From: Saprospiraceae bacterium
GTDB lineage: Bacteria > Bacteroidota > Bacteroidia > Chitinophagales > Saprospiraceae
Direction of reading: 5' to 3'
NCBI GenBank assembly: GCA_013360405.1
Contig: JABWBR010000051.1
Coordinates: 1-36,096 of the forward strand
Length of the DNA: 36,096 nucleotides
Positions within the stretch are counted from its first letter, which is position 1. The number at the start of each line of letters is the position of its first letter. Under the pieces are notes generated by a model that saw nothing but the letters and a program-made list of their open reading frames with translations, was not told the DNA's origin and made no database searches. Made by a program: the position numbers and the translations under genes. Below, in pieces: positions 8,469-18,689 of the stretch.

Positions 8469-8652
8469 ATCACGCCATAAGCGTCTATGATACGGCCATA
8501 CCAACCGAAGGGCTGTTGAGAAAACGGATCGGTAACAGTCCCGCCTTTGGATAGTTTTTCAAAAACAGATTTTGTTTCTTCGGGCGTAAAACCGTTGATG
8601 TACATACAACTCATATTGCCGCGCACCGGCGTTTCGTGTGGGGCGAGCTGAG
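8450..8652 (-). pseudogene. C-terminal remnant of a VOC/PhnB-like (glyoxalase superfamily) protein
   Basis: The minus strand from about 8652 to a TAG at 8450-8452 encodes about 66 residues typical of a PhnB-like VOC protein end: ETPVRGNMSCMYINGF, FEKLSKGGTV, then FGWYGRIIDAYGVIWMFH. Such proteins are normally about 140-160 aa, and the N-terminal half is missing because the preceding minus-strand gene ends at 8661, directly upstream. It is therefore probably a gene fragment left by a deletion or rearrangement. It fills the apparent gap between the regulator and the lipoprotein gene. Confidence 0.75.
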
Positions 8653-8660
8653 GTTGTAAA

Positions 8661-9383
8661 CTACTTGATTTTTAGAATATTGCCTTTATTACTGATTCCA
8701 TATCTTACTTTTGATACACTTACCTTGTCATCATTTTTGTCCAAATTACTGGTATTGAAATATTCGGTTTTGGTAATTTCAAATTGATGGTTTTTCAATA
8801 TGCGGCACTCCGTTTTCCATTCGTAACCTTCGCTCAAATATTCCTGGCACAAAGTCAATTTTTCAATATTATTGGAATTGTTATCAATAACAATTAAATC
8901 TATGGAATTGCCGTAATGCGATTCCATAGATTTATTGTAAAAGAGAAATAGCTTAAATCGATCGGAATATGTCAGGTTGGCAAAATAATCGGTGATGCCC
9001 AGCAGTTCAGCTTGTGCTTTTATTACAGGGTTGCCGACCGTTGCGTATTTGGTGATGGTATCCAGTGTGATTTTTTTTATGCCGGCAAGTTTAAATTTAT
9101 GCAATTCAAAACCATGCAAAGCTTTGAATGTATCAATAGGAGAGGGGTGTACTCGTTCCATCATGTCGTCAATTATCTCATCGACCGTTGAGTCGGAGTA
9201 ACTTGTGCCGGTATGCAGGTTTTCATCCCGGCTGATTGCTTGGGCATTGGCTGTTGGCGGAGCCTTCGTTTCTTCTGATCTGGAATGATTACATGCAAAG
9301 CCGAAAAGGCTTATGATTGATATGGTCAGTAACCTGCATAAAAGCGTTTTTTTAATTGGTTGGAGATTTATTTGAATAATCAA
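8661..9383 (-). CDS. Putative lipoprotein of unknown function
   Basis: The frame is open from 9521, but a lipoprotein signal (IKKTLLCRLLTISIISLFGFAC) makes a TTG start at 9383 more likely than ATG 9521 or 9452, giving 240 aa with the lipid cysteine near residue 31. After it comes a Ser/Thr/Ala/Glu-rich linker, a helical part with DEIIDDMMERVHPSPIDTF, and a beta-rich C-terminal half (LIVIDNNSNNIEKLTLCQEY, EWKTECRILKNHQFEITKTEYF). No known family is recognised and no catalytic residues stand out. It ends directly against the VOC remnant, so its 3' side may be a rearrangement junction. Confidence 0.6.
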   Translation of the reverse strand: MIIQINLQPIKKTLLCRLLTISIISLFGFACNHSRSEETKAPPTANAQAISRDENLHTGTSYSDSTVDEIIDDMMERVHPSPIDTFKALHGFELHKFKLAGIKKITLDTITKYATVGNPVIKAQAELLGITDYFANLTYSDRFKLFLFYNKSMESHYGNSIDLIVIDNNSNNIEKLTLCQEYLSEGYEWKTECRILKNHQFEITKTEYFNTSNLDKNDDKVSVSKVRYGISNKGNILKIK

Positions 9384-9566
9384 TCGAATCGCACAAATAT
9401 CATTGGTCGCAATTCTTGTTTTGGGGAAGTTTTTAAGCCTGAAATCTGCCATTTGAGGAGGTGGTATTTTGTGATGCCAATATTTGCGCGGAGCGAGATG
9501 ACGCCTTCGTTCGTACCTCACGAAGATGTCACCTCTTTCGCACGAGTCGCACGAGTCGTACAGTCG

Positions 9567-11606
9567 CTACTTTACCTGAAAACTCCTCCGTCCCTTGCCA
9601 ACCCCCTTGATAGTCAGCCCCTTCCAGGCCTTTGGCAACCTGGTCTTCAATTGCACAATGCCCGCATCGGTGATGTCCAGGCCGCCCAGGCCGTTGATGA
9701 CGGCTTGCAACATGCCCCCGGCGCCGGTGGCAAAATAGGGATTCGTACCCCCGGCAGTCTCTGCCAGCACGCCGAAAGGCGGCACTTTATTGGGCTGGTA
9801 GCTTTTGTTGAATAACTGAAACGATTTTTCCGCGTCGCCGAGGCGGGCGTAGAGCGTAGCCAGCACAGAGAAACCCATCGCCGGCCCTTCGGGCGACATG
9901 CGCGGCTCATAATACGCCAGGTCTTTGCGCACGCGCTGCTCGTCGGTAAAGACTTTCAGCGGGTAGGCCAGCAGGTTGGCGTCGGCCTGCTTGATCATGA
10001 CGCCGTCGTAGGTGGCGTTTTCTTTGGTGGTACCGTCGGGGAATTCCAGGATGGGGATGTTGTCGGCCACGTGTTTCCAATCCGGGTTGGGCGTCAGGCC
10101 CAACTCCACAGCAGCTTGGGTGGCGTAGCCCAATACGGTGCGCGCCATGCCGTTGGTGAAGGCGTTGTTGTCGATGTTTTCCTGCCATTCGTTGGCGCCG
10201 ATGACGTTGTTGATGTCGTAGCGGCCCGGACCGTTGCGCTCTACCCGGCTGGCCCAGAAGTCGGCAACTTCTTTCAGCACCGGGTATCCCCGCGTCAGTA
10301 GCCAGTTTTTGTCTTTGGTAACCAGATAGTAGTTCCAGAATGCCCAGCCTACACAACCCGTGATGTGGTGTTGAAACGGTCCGGTGAGCGCCCATACCGG
10401 CGTATCCTCCGAGCCGTCGGCACTGGACTCCCAGGGGAACATGGCGCCGGCGTAGCCGTGCGAAAAGGCGTTGCGCTTGGCCATCTCCAACCGCTCAAAG
10501 CGGTATTCCAACAGCGAGCGGGCTATTTCTGGTTGTAATATTAATATAGGAGGGTACATCCACAACTCGGTATCCCAGAATACGTGGCCGTTGTAGCCCA
10601 GTCCCGACAAACCCATAGGCGAGAGGCTGTACGCCGTGCCCTCCCGCGCAAAGGAATAGAGGTGGTACAGCGCAAAGCGGATGTCGCGCTGCGCCTGCAA
10701 ATCGCCGTCGACGATGATGTCGCTTTCCCACAATTTAGCCCAGGCCTGTTCATGGCGTTTCAATAGCCGGTCAGTACCTTCCAGTTTGGCAAAAATGGTG
10801 AGTCGTTCGGCTTCGTTGACCGGGTCGTTGTAATGCACCGACGATACCGTAGAACCGGCTAAGGCAAAGCGGTAAGTCTGCCCGGCTTTTAGTTTTTTGG
10901 TAAACTTGGCCAGGTGCATGTTGTAGTCCCAGTCTTCGTGGATGATTTTCGGCTCCGTGCCGTGCGGCTCGTCGAATAAAAAGCTTGTGGAGGCCGCCAC
11001 CGCAATTTTCCCCGAAGGACTTTTGGCCGCCGAGGTCAACAGCGGTATCAACACGTGCGGGCGGTCGATTTCGCTATAGGTATTGCGCGGGTCAACGAGG
11101 TGGTTGGGCGTCTCGATGACGCTCATAGGGGTGATCGTTACGTCCTTTTTTGCTTTGATCTCCACAATGGACAAAGCCGTAAACGGCAAGTGCCGCAACG
11201 CCATCAGCGTGTACTTCACGCTTAGCTTGTCGCCTACCTCGTACGTGGTTGTCAGCGCCGCTTTTTGCATATCAAGCGTTTGGGCGTAGTTGGAGATGTC
11301 GCCCCGTCCCATCCGGCGCCCGTCCACATCCAGGTTCATGTTGATGTGGTTGAAGGTTTTCAGGATGTTGCTCACGCGCCCCCGCTGGTAATAATCGTAT
11401 ACGCCGTTGAGCACCACGTCGTTCACCCGCATCGGCTCGGGCGATGATACCAGCCCGATCATGCCGTTGGCCACGGTCACCCCAAAATACCGGTTGGCAT
11501 CGATTTGCTGCGCCTGTATATGCCAGGGTGACTGGCTGAGGTCGGTTTGTCCTGTCATGGTCATTGATAATGAACACACGAAAATTCCCGTTATTATCGA
11601 TCTCAT
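9567..11606 (-). CDS. Exported glycoside hydrolase family 65 protein
   Basis: 679 aa from ATG 11606, which starts a signal peptide ending MTMTGQ (about residue 20); an upstream ATG at 11732 would overlap mpg and add a non-signal extension. The (alpha/alpha)6 catalytic region has GH65 hallmarks: GLGYNGHVFWDTELWMYP (336-352), GANEWQENIDNNAFTN (470-485) with Glu473 as the likely general acid, and ETAGGTNPYFATGAGGMLQ (616-634), where Glu616 may be the base expected in hydrolases rather than phosphorylases. Closest functional types are the acid trehalase / glucosyl-galactosyl-hydroxylysine glucosidase branch; the substrate is an alpha-glucoside but cannot be named. It starts 10 bases after mpg ends, so it is probably co-transcribed with marR-mpg. 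Confidence 0.9.
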   Translation of the reverse strand: MRSIITGIFVCSLSMTMTGQTDLSQSPWHIQAQQIDANRYFGVTVANGMIGLVSSPEPMRVNDVVLNGVYDYYQRGRVSNILKTFNHINMNLDVDGRRMGRGDISNYAQTLDMQKAALTTTYEVGDKLSVKYTLMALRHLPFTALSIVEIKAKKDVTITPMSVIETPNHLVDPRNTYSEIDRPHVLIPLLTSAAKSPSGKIAVAASTSFLFDEPHGTEPKIIHEDWDYNMHLAKFTKKLKAGQTYRFALAGSTVSSVHYNDPVNEAERLTIFAKLEGTDRLLKRHEQAWAKLWESDIIVDGDLQAQRDIRFALYHLYSFAREGTAYSLSPMGLSGLGYNGHVFWDTELWMYPPILILQPEIARSLLEYRFERLEMAKRNAFSHGYAGAMFPWESSADGSEDTPVWALTGPFQHHITGCVGWAFWNYYLVTKDKNWLLTRGYPVLKEVADFWASRVERNGPGRYDINNVIGANEWQENIDNNAFTNGMARTVLGYATQAAVELGLTPNPDWKHVADNIPILEFPDGTTKENATYDGVMIKQADANLLAYPLKVFTDEQRVRKDLAYYEPRMSPEGPAMGFSVLATLYARLGDAEKSFQLFNKSYQPNKVPPFGVLAETAGGTNPYFATGAGGMLQAVINGLGGLDITDAGIVQLKTRLPKAWKGLTIKGVGKGRRSFQVK

Positions 11607-11616
11607 GGGTTTGTTT

Positions 11617-12282
11617 TTATTTTGAAAATGAATGATCATTGCCGCAAATTCGATATTCTCTCCCTCTCTCCCTCCCCCTCCCGCTGACCCAGGGCGACGC
11701 CCCCACAAAAAAACGCCACGGCCACAACGCACATTCCCCCGCCGATTCCACGCCGATGCGGGCGCTCACGCCGATATCAGCGTCTGCTATCCGGTCGCCG
11801 CGGTCTTCAATCCAGATCGGACTGTCAGCCGACCACAGGGGTACCCCCGAATAAGCTGTGGTAATGCCCAGCGCTTTGCTGAGCGCGCCGGGACCCGCCG
11901 TGAGCTGCCTTTTCACAGTGCCGAAGCCACGCCGGGCCAGCATCAATTCAATATTGTCGACGGGTTCTATCGCTCTTATTAATACGGCGTGCGCTTCTCC
12001 TTCTCCGGCCGTTACTACATTAAATAAATGGTGTATGCCATAACATAAATAGACATACGCATGGCCGCCTTGTTCGTACATCACCCGCGTGCGCGGGGTA
12101 AGCCGGTTATTCCAGGCGTGGCAGGCCTTGTCGTCGGGGCCGCGGTAGGCCTCGGTTTCTACGATGCGGCCTGCCGTGAGTTCCCCATCAAAAAGGGTGA
12201 CCAGATATTTGCCCAGCAAATCGCGGCTCACTTGTACTACGTCGCTGCGGCGGTAAAAATCGGTGGACAGGCGCGCTGCCAT
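11617..12282 (-). CDS. mpg: 3-methyladenine DNA glycosylase (AAG/MPG family)
   Basis: Base-excision repair enzyme that removes alkylated purines such as 3-methyladenine and hypoxanthine from DNA. The 221-aa product has the family core: DLLGKYLV, GRIVETEAYRGPDDKACHA with catalytic Glu42, LTPRTRVMYEQGGHAYVYLCYGIHH with the base-flipping aromatic loop, and LTAGPGALSKALGI. Length is normal apart from about 20 extra Arg/Gly-rich residues after the usual end (WVSG). The start at 12282 lies one base after the marR stop, implying one transcript and probably regulation by MarR. Confidence 0.93.
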   Translation of the reverse strand: MAARLSTDFYRRSDVVQVSRDLLGKYLVTLFDGELTAGRIVETEAYRGPDDKACHAWNNRLTPRTRVMYEQGGHAYVYLCYGIHHLFNVVTAGEGEAHAVLIRAIEPVDNIELMLARRGFGTVKRQLTAGPGALSKALGITTAYSGVPLWSADSPIWIEDRGDRIADADIGVSARIGVESAGECALWPWRFFVGASPWVSGRGRERGREYRICGNDHSFSK

Positions 12283-12283
12283 A

Positions 12284-12730
12284 TCAGGATCGCAATTTTT
12301 CGAGCAGATCAGAAAGCTGCTGGGCTTCTTCGTCGCTGAGCCGGGCCCAACCCCGGGCTTTTTCGCGCACCAGTGGGTCGATTTGCTTGAGCAGATCCAT
12401 CCCGGCTGGGGTAATGCGCACCAATACCTGGCGCCGGTTTTGGGCGTTGGTGCCCCGCTCGGCCAGTCCTTTGGCGCAAAGCCGGTCGCAGAGCCGCGTC
12501 AGGTCGGGGTTTTTGTCCATCATCATTTCCTTGACCACCCCGACCGGTATCGTATTGGGGTATTGGCTTCGCAATAAACGCAACACGTTGTATTGCTGCT
12601 GCGTAAGGTCGAATTGGGTGAACACCTCGCCGGTTTGTTCCATAAACCAGTGGTAGGTATACATCAGATTGAGGATCGCCTTTTGTATCGGCGTACCCGA
12701 GGGTTGTTGTACGGCGTCATCGAGTTTCAT
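12284..12730 (-). CDS. MarR-family transcriptional regulator
   Basis: 148-aa winged-helix repressor. It has the expected layout: N-terminal dimerisation helix, FTQFDLTQQQYNVLRLL leading into the helix-turn-helix, DLTRLCDRLCAKGLAERG as recognition helix and turn, and a wing NRRQVLVRITPAG (the DxRxxxR-like basic wing), then a C-terminal helix. These proteins usually sense small aromatic or oxidative ligands and repress adjacent genes. It is immediately followed by mpg and GH65, the likely regulated operon. A 17-bp palindrome (12732-12748) sits directly before its ATG and overlaps the predicted -7 promoter box, supporting autoregulation. Confidence 0.9.
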   Translation of the reverse strand: MKLDDAVQQPSGTPIQKAILNLMYTYHWFMEQTGEVFTQFDLTQQQYNVLRLLRSQYPNTIPVGVVKEMMMDKNPDLTRLCDRLCAKGLAERGTNAQNRRQVLVRITPAGMDLLKQIDPLVREKARGWARLSDEEAQQLSDLLEKLRS

Positions 12731-12731
12731 G

Positions 12732-12748
12732 TCCTAAAGATATTAGGA
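12732..12748. promoter_or_regulatory. Palindromic operator candidate for the MarR regulator
   Basis: TCCTAA (12732-12737) and TTAGGA (12743-12748) are perfect inverted half-sites separated by AGATA, one base from the marR start codon and overlapping its -7 box. Size and position suit a MarR dimer that would block RNA polymerase. Confidence 0.6.
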
Positions 12749-12765
12749 AACCCGTTTAAACAAAA
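12735..12765 (-). promoter_or_regulatory. Predicted promoter of marR-mpg-GH65
   Basis: On the minus strand a TTTTG (-33, 12761-12765) is followed by an 18-base spacer and TATCTTTA (-7, 12735-12742; consensus TAnnTTTG, last base differs). The spacing equals that of the rpsL promoter at 13708-13737. Transcription would start within a few bases of the ATG at 12730, giving a leaderless or nearly leaderless mRNA. Confidence 0.5.
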
Positions 12766-12778
12766 CTTGTGCGCTTGT

Positions 12779-13525
12779 TTATTCCCATTCGCTGAGTGCC
12801 AGGGCCAGTTCTTTGCCGTCGTCGGGCCTCACCAAGCGGTGCAGCATACGTCCGTTGGGCAGGTGTTGCACTTCGGCGCGCACCTGGTCTTTCCATTGGG
12901 CTTCGGCTCGGTATTGGATGTCGAAGGCGCGCAGCCGCCCGTGGTTCAGCAGCTCGTCGGGCAGCGCTTCCAGCATCCATTGCAGGTAATACATATTATT
13001 AAGGTGGTCGTTGTAGTCGAGGTCGTGCCAGCGCACCACAAAGTCGAGGCTGTGGTCGGTCTTTTCCATTTTGGGCAATTGGCCGGCAGGGCGGGGCAGG
13101 CACAATTCGGGCGCCGGCGCCAATTGGAGCATCTCCAGAATAAAACCGGGAAAACGCGCCAGGCTGCGCTGCACGGTATCCATCAGCACCCAGGTAGAGC
13201 TGGAATGGGCGATGAGTTCGCCGGCCGCGTCGTATACTTTATAGTCGCGGTAGGTAAAAAGCCGTTCATATCCAGAAGGGTAAGTTTCGATTTTGATCTG
13301 TTCGCCCAACCTGGGCAGGCGATGTACCGAGAGTTGCTGACGCATCAGGACCCAGGAGATATGGTGCGGCTCCAAATCCCAGACCGATACCCCCAGCTTG
13401 ATCACGTGTTGCATCGCCGATTCGTGCATCAGTTTGACCAATGCAGGCAGGGTGGCTTGTTTTTTACTGTCAATTTCGTAGGTGCGTATAGTATAATACG
13501 CCTCTTCGTGCCAATTTGAATTCAT
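12779..13525 (-). CDS. Acyl-ACP thioesterase (FatA/FatB-like double hot-dog)
   Basis: Releases fatty acids from acyl carrier protein, ending or diverting fatty-acid synthesis. The 248-aa protein has two hot-dog halves: the first includes the family opening (YYTIRTYEID) and SWVLMRQQLSVHRLPRLGEQI; the second has WHDLDYNDHLNNMYYLQWMLE, which contains the Asn172/His174/Asn176 cluster of the active site. Length agrees with bacterial members. It is transcribed away from the ribosomal cluster, with 289 bases between the two start codons. The stop at 12779 is 48 bases before marR, whose own promoter seems to lie in that gap, so it need not be part of that operon. Confidence 0.9.
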   Translation of the reverse strand: MNSNWHEEAYYTIRTYEIDSKKQATLPALVKLMHESAMQHVIKLGVSVWDLEPHHISWVLMRQQLSVHRLPRLGEQIKIETYPSGYERLFTYRDYKVYDAAGELIAHSSSTWVLMDTVQRSLARFPGFILEMLQLAPAPELCLPRPAGQLPKMEKTDHSLDFVVRWHDLDYNDHLNNMYYLQWMLEALPDELLNHGRLRAFDIQYRAEAQWKDQVRAEVQHLPNGRMLHRLVRPDDGKELALALSEWE

Positions 13526-13707
13526 TTCGGCAAGTTATAGTTTTACAGTTAATAATATGGCATGGAGCTGTATCTAAAGCCTGCTCCTGCATGGCAGGTG
13601 CATAGCCGGGGCAATAGTATTTTTCGTGTTTAGCCGCTGTGGGCAGGTACAAATAACGCCTTTTCAGGAAAGATCGTCAAAGACATACAATATTTTTAAA
13701 ATTCCTT

Positions 13708-13737
13708 TTTGTAATTTCACTAAAAGCCTTACCTTTG
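13708..13737 (+). promoter_or_regulatory. Promoter of the ribosomal protein cluster (rpsL)
   Basis: TTTG at -33 (13708-13711, within TTTTTG), an 18-base spacer, then TACCTTTG at -7 (13730-13737) match the Bacteroidota housekeeping sigma consensus very well. Expected transcription start is about 13743, leaving a leader of about 70 bases before rpsL. The rest of the 289-base divergent gap shows no other gene. Confidence 0.8.
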
Positions 13738-13750
13738 CAATCGCTTTTTG

Positions 13751-13767
13751 AAAAGGCATGTCCTTTT
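13751..13767 (+). promoter_or_regulatory. Hairpin in the rpsL leader
   Basis: AAAAGG (13751-13756) pairs with CCTTTT (13762-13767) around a CATGT loop, 47 bases before the rpsL ATG. The first arm can also pair with CTTTT just upstream. It could take part in translational feedback or mRNA stability, but it is short. Confidence 0.35.
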
Positions 13768-13814
13768 AAGCAGTACATACAGATACAGAACACTTTAATC
13801 GAAAGCAGCAACGT

Positions 13815-14189
13815 ATGCCAACCATCAACCAACTTGTACGCAAAGGCAGGGAAAAAGTGCTGACCAAGAGCAAGTCGCGCGCATTGAACTCATGCCCTCA
13901 AAAACGAGGCGTTTGTACGCGTGTATATACGACGACGCCCAAGAAGCCCAACTCTGCACTTCGTAAAGTGGCCAAGGTGCGCTTAACACACGGAATTGAA
14001 GTCATCGCTTATATTCCGGGCGAAGGCCACAACCTCCAGGAACACTCTATCGTACTGGTTGCCGGCGGTCGTGTAAAAGACCTGCCAGGTGTGCGCTATA
14101 CGATTGTGCGCGGAGCGCTGGATACTGCGGGTGTGGTCGATCGCAAGAAGAGCCGCTCGCACTATGGTACCAAGCGTCCTAAGAAATAA
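13815..14189 (+). CDS. rpsL: 30S ribosomal protein S12
   Basis: Decoding-centre protein of the small subunit, 124 aa as usual. [19 protein letters not shown] and [20 protein letters not shown] are the universally conserved loops contacting the A site; both streptomycin-determining lysines are wild type, so no rpsL-type resistance is expected. It is the first gene of the str-S10-spc-alpha run. rpoB and rpoC, which often precede rpsL in other bacteria, are not upstream here; the thioesterase is, in the opposite direction. Confidence 0.98.
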   Translation: MPTINQLVRKGREKVLTKSKSRALNSCPQKRGVCTRVYTTTPKKPNSALRKVAKVRLTHGIEVIAYIPGEGHNLQEHSIVLVAGGRVKDLPGVRYTIVRGALDTAGVVDRKKSRSHYGTKRPKK

Positions 14190-14225
14190 AATTATGTTTC
14201 TTTCTCACGAAACCTCTAATTAATA

Positions 14226-14693
14226 ATGAGAAAAAGAAAACCGAAACTGAGAATAATCGACCCGGATCCACGATATAGCGATCCCATGGTTACTCAGTTT
14301 GTCAACAACATGATGTGGGAAGGCAAGAAGAGCACGGCGCTCAAGATTTTCTATGAGGCCATGGATATTGTCAAAGACCGCATGAAGACGGATGAGCACG
14401 GCATTTGGAAAAAAGCCCTCAATAACGTCATGCCGCAGGTAGAAGTGCGTAGCCGCCGTATCGGAGGCGCTACTTTCCAGATCCCTACCGAAATTCGCGC
14501 CAAGCGCAAAGTTTCGATCGGCATGAAGTGGTTGATCCGCTTTTCGCGCCAACGCAGTGGTAAAGGTATGCCCGAAAAAATGGCTGCCGAAATCATTGCC
14601 GCTAGCAAAGGGGAAGGCGCCGCTGTAAAACGCCGCGAAGACACCCATAAAATGGCCGAGTCTAACCGTGCCTTTGCTCACTTTAAAGTTTAA
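14226..14693 (+). CDS. rpsG: 30S ribosomal protein S7
   Basis: Primary 16S rRNA binding protein that nucleates assembly of the small-subunit head. The 155-aa product has the conserved N-terminal basic segment and ALNNVMPQVEVRSRRIGGATFQIP around residues 64-87, with the C-terminal helix ending KMAESNRAFAHFKV. It starts 36 bases after rpsL and ends 17 bases before fusA. In other bacteria S7 represses its own operon by binding the rpsL-rpsG spacer; here that spacer is short and shows no obvious S7 site. Confidence 0.98.
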   Translation: MRKRKPKLRIIDPDPRYSDPMVTQFVNNMMWEGKKSTALKIFYEAMDIVKDRMKTDEHGIWKKALNNVMPQVEVRSRRIGGATFQIPTEIRAKRKVSIGMKWLIRFSRQRSGKGMPEKMAAEIIAASKGEGAAVKRREDTHKMAESNRAFAHFKV

Positions 14694-14710
14694 TTTTTTA
14701 AGCAGCTATC

Positions 14711-16846
<2,136 letters not shown>

Positions 16847-16884
16847 TAAGCTAAATATTTCTTTATTTCATTCATTTTGAAGGC

Positions 16885-17193
16885 ATGAATCAGAAGATTA
16901 GGATCAAACTCCGCTCTTACGACCACAACCTCGTAGATAAGTCTACAGAGAAGATCGTGAAGACGGTGCGCAACAGTGGTGCTGTTGTGACTGGCCCGAT
17001 TCCGCTGCCCACCGAGAAGAAGATCTTTACCGTGCTCCGTTCTCCGCACGTCAATAAGAAATCTCGGGAGCAGTTCCAGTTACGCACTCATAAGCGCCTC
17101 ATTGAGATCTACACGCCCACCCAGAAGACAGTGGATGCCCTGTCCAAACTGGAACTGCCAAGTGGGGTTGACATTCAGGTTAAGCTGACGTAA
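16885..17193 (+). CDS. rpsJ: 30S ribosomal protein S10
   Basis: Head protein of the small subunit and, with NusB, a transcription antitermination factor. The 102-aa product has [14 protein letters not shown] at the start, the [28 protein letters not shown] loop and the final [11 protein letters not shown]. It lies 38 bases after fusA and is followed by the longest spacer (171 bases) of the ribosomal cluster. Confidence 0.98.
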   Translation: MNQKIRIKLRSYDHNLVDKSTEKIVKTVRNSGAVVTGPIPLPTEKKIFTVLRSPHVNKKSREQFQLRTHKRLIEIYTPTQKTVDALSKLELPSGVDIQVKLT

Positions 17194-17364
17194 GCGCAAA
17201 TATTCTTAAGACCATAACAGGTTGCCGAATATGCAGGCGTTTTACCCCATCCCCGGGCTTTTCATCACCCCCGGGCAGGTAAATCGCCGAGGAATTTCGC
17301 TACGTGCAGTTTAGCATGGCGAGATAGCCTGTATACGGCATCTGTCCAATAAAAATGTCGACTG
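17194..17364 (+). promoter_or_regulatory. 171-base spacer before rplC with paired GC-rich repeats
   Basis: No gene is seen here. CCCCGGGC occurs at 17251-17258 and 17269-17276; since CCCGGG is self-complementary, the two copies can pair as a hairpin around TTTTCATCA. A structured leader controlling the rplC-rplD part is possible. No TAnnTTTG box is present, so it is probably not a separate promoter. Confidence 0.3.
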
Positions 17365-17988
17365 ATGAACGGATTAATCGGTAAGAAGATCGGCATGACC
17401 AGCATATATGATTCTGCTGGTCGTAGCGTGGCCTGCACCGTAATCGAAGCAGGGCCCTGTGTCGTTACGCAAGTGAAGACGGAAGACACAGACGGCTATG
17501 AGGCCCTACAACTGGGCTTCGGTGAAGCAAAGACGAAAAACACGTCAAATCCTCTCGTGGGGCATTTCAAAAAAGCAGGAACAGATCCTAAGCGCAAAGT
17601 TGTCGAGTTCCGCAATTTCAACATACTTGCTAAAGAACTCGGCGAAACTATTCGCGTTGACGAAGTATTTGCCGAAGGCGATAAGGTTAGCGCAGTTGGC
17701 GTGTCTAAAGGCAAAGGTTTCCAGGGCGTTGTTAAACGCCACGGCTTCGGCGGCGTAGGCGAATCTACACACGGCCAGCATAACCGCTTGAGGGCGCCCG
17801 GTTCTATCGGCGCTTCGTCGTATCCTTCTAAGGTAATCAAAGGCATGCGCATGGCCGGTCGCGACGGCGGTCGCCGCGTGAAGGTGAAAAACCTGCGCGT
17901 TCTCAAAGTGCTGCCCGAAAAGAACCTGATCCTGATTAAAGGGGCGATCCCCGGCCATAAGGGAGCACTTATTATTATTGAAAAATAA
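17365..17988 (+). CDS. rplC: 50S ribosomal protein L3
   Basis: Binds near the peptidyl-transferase centre and starts large-subunit assembly. 207 aa, beginning [15 protein letters not shown], with the conserved long loop [13 protein letters not shown] and [20 protein letters not shown], and ending [12 protein letters not shown]. The start at ATG 17365 gives the family N-terminus exactly. First gene after the structured 171-base spacer. Confidence 0.98.
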   Translation: MNGLIGKKIGMTSIYDSAGRSVACTVIEAGPCVVTQVKTEDTDGYEALQLGFGEAKTKNTSNPLVGHFKKAGTDPKRKVVEFRNFNILAKELGETIRVDEVFAEGDKVSAVGVSKGKGFQGVVKRHGFGGVGESTHGQHNRLRAPGSIGASSYPSKVIKGMRMAGRDGGRRVKVKNLRVLKVLPEKNLILIKGAIPGHKGALIIIEK

Positions 17989-18032
17989 TTTGGAGCTGTT
18001 AACAGGCAGGCAAATATCAAATTCGCAAAGAG

Positions 18033-18656
18033 ATGAAAATCGAGGTGTTTAATATCCAGGGACAGCAAACAGGGCGGCAAGTTGAATTGCCCGAAGATGT
18101 GTTCGGCATCGAACCCAACGAGCATGCTGTCTACCTCAGCGTAAAGCAATACCTGGCCAATCAGCGCCAAGGCACGCACAAATCGAAAGAACGCAGCGAA
18201 ATATCGGGTTCTACGCGCAAGCTGCACCGCCAGAAAGGCACCGGCGGCTCGCGTAAAGGCGATATCAATAGCCCGCTTTTTGCCGGAGGCGGCCGTGTAT
18301 TCGGCCCTAAGCCGCGCGACTATAGCTTCAAACTCAATAAGAAGGTGAAGCGTTTGGCTCGCAAATCGGCGCTGACGTCAAAAGCTCAAGCCGGCAAAAT
18401 TTTGATAGTGGAAGATTTCTCTTTCGAAGCGCCCAAAACAAAAGCGTATACCGATATCCTGAATAACCTCAAGATCGTAGGTAAAAGCCTTTTGGTAACG
18501 GCCGATATGGAAAAGGAAGTATTTCTGTCCAGCCGCAACCTGCAAAAAGCAGGCGTGGTTCGCGCAGGCGATCTGAACACGTACCAGATCCTCAACGCAG
18601 GCACGCTTATTTTGTCGGAAAGCGCGGTGGCCAAATTGACAGATAGTTTTGAATAA
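18033..18656 (+). CDS. rplD: 50S ribosomal protein L4
   Basis: Large-subunit protein whose extended loop lines the exit tunnel. 207 aa; the tunnel loop is visible as [20 protein letters not shown] followed by [20 protein letters not shown] (residues about 68-107). The macrolide-related part of this loop (KGTGGSRKG) looks wild type. In gamma-proteobacteria L4 is the operon repressor; no such leader can be assigned here. Spacers are 44 bases on the left and 33 on the right. Confidence 0.97.
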   Translation: MKIEVFNIQGQQTGRQVELPEDVFGIEPNEHAVYLSVKQYLANQRQGTHKSKERSEISGSTRKLHRQKGTGGSRKGDINSPLFAGGGRVFGPKPRDYSFKLNKKVKRLARKSALTSKAQAGKILIVEDFSFEAPKTKAYTDILNNLKIVGKSLLVTADMEKEVFLSSRNLQKAGVVRAGDLNTYQILNAGTLILSESAVAKLTDSFE

Positions 18657-18689
18657 TCAACCCGCTAAGGGTAAGAACAGCGTATAGCA

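Noticed and set aside
9547-9570. Short tandem repeat of CGCACGAGT after the GH65 gene
   Set aside because: Two to three 9-base copies only, no array structure; not a CRISPR and probably trivial.
12593-13519. Plus-strand open frame (308 codons) opposite the thioesterase and marR
   Set aside because: It crosses two real genes and their promoter and has no domain-like pattern.
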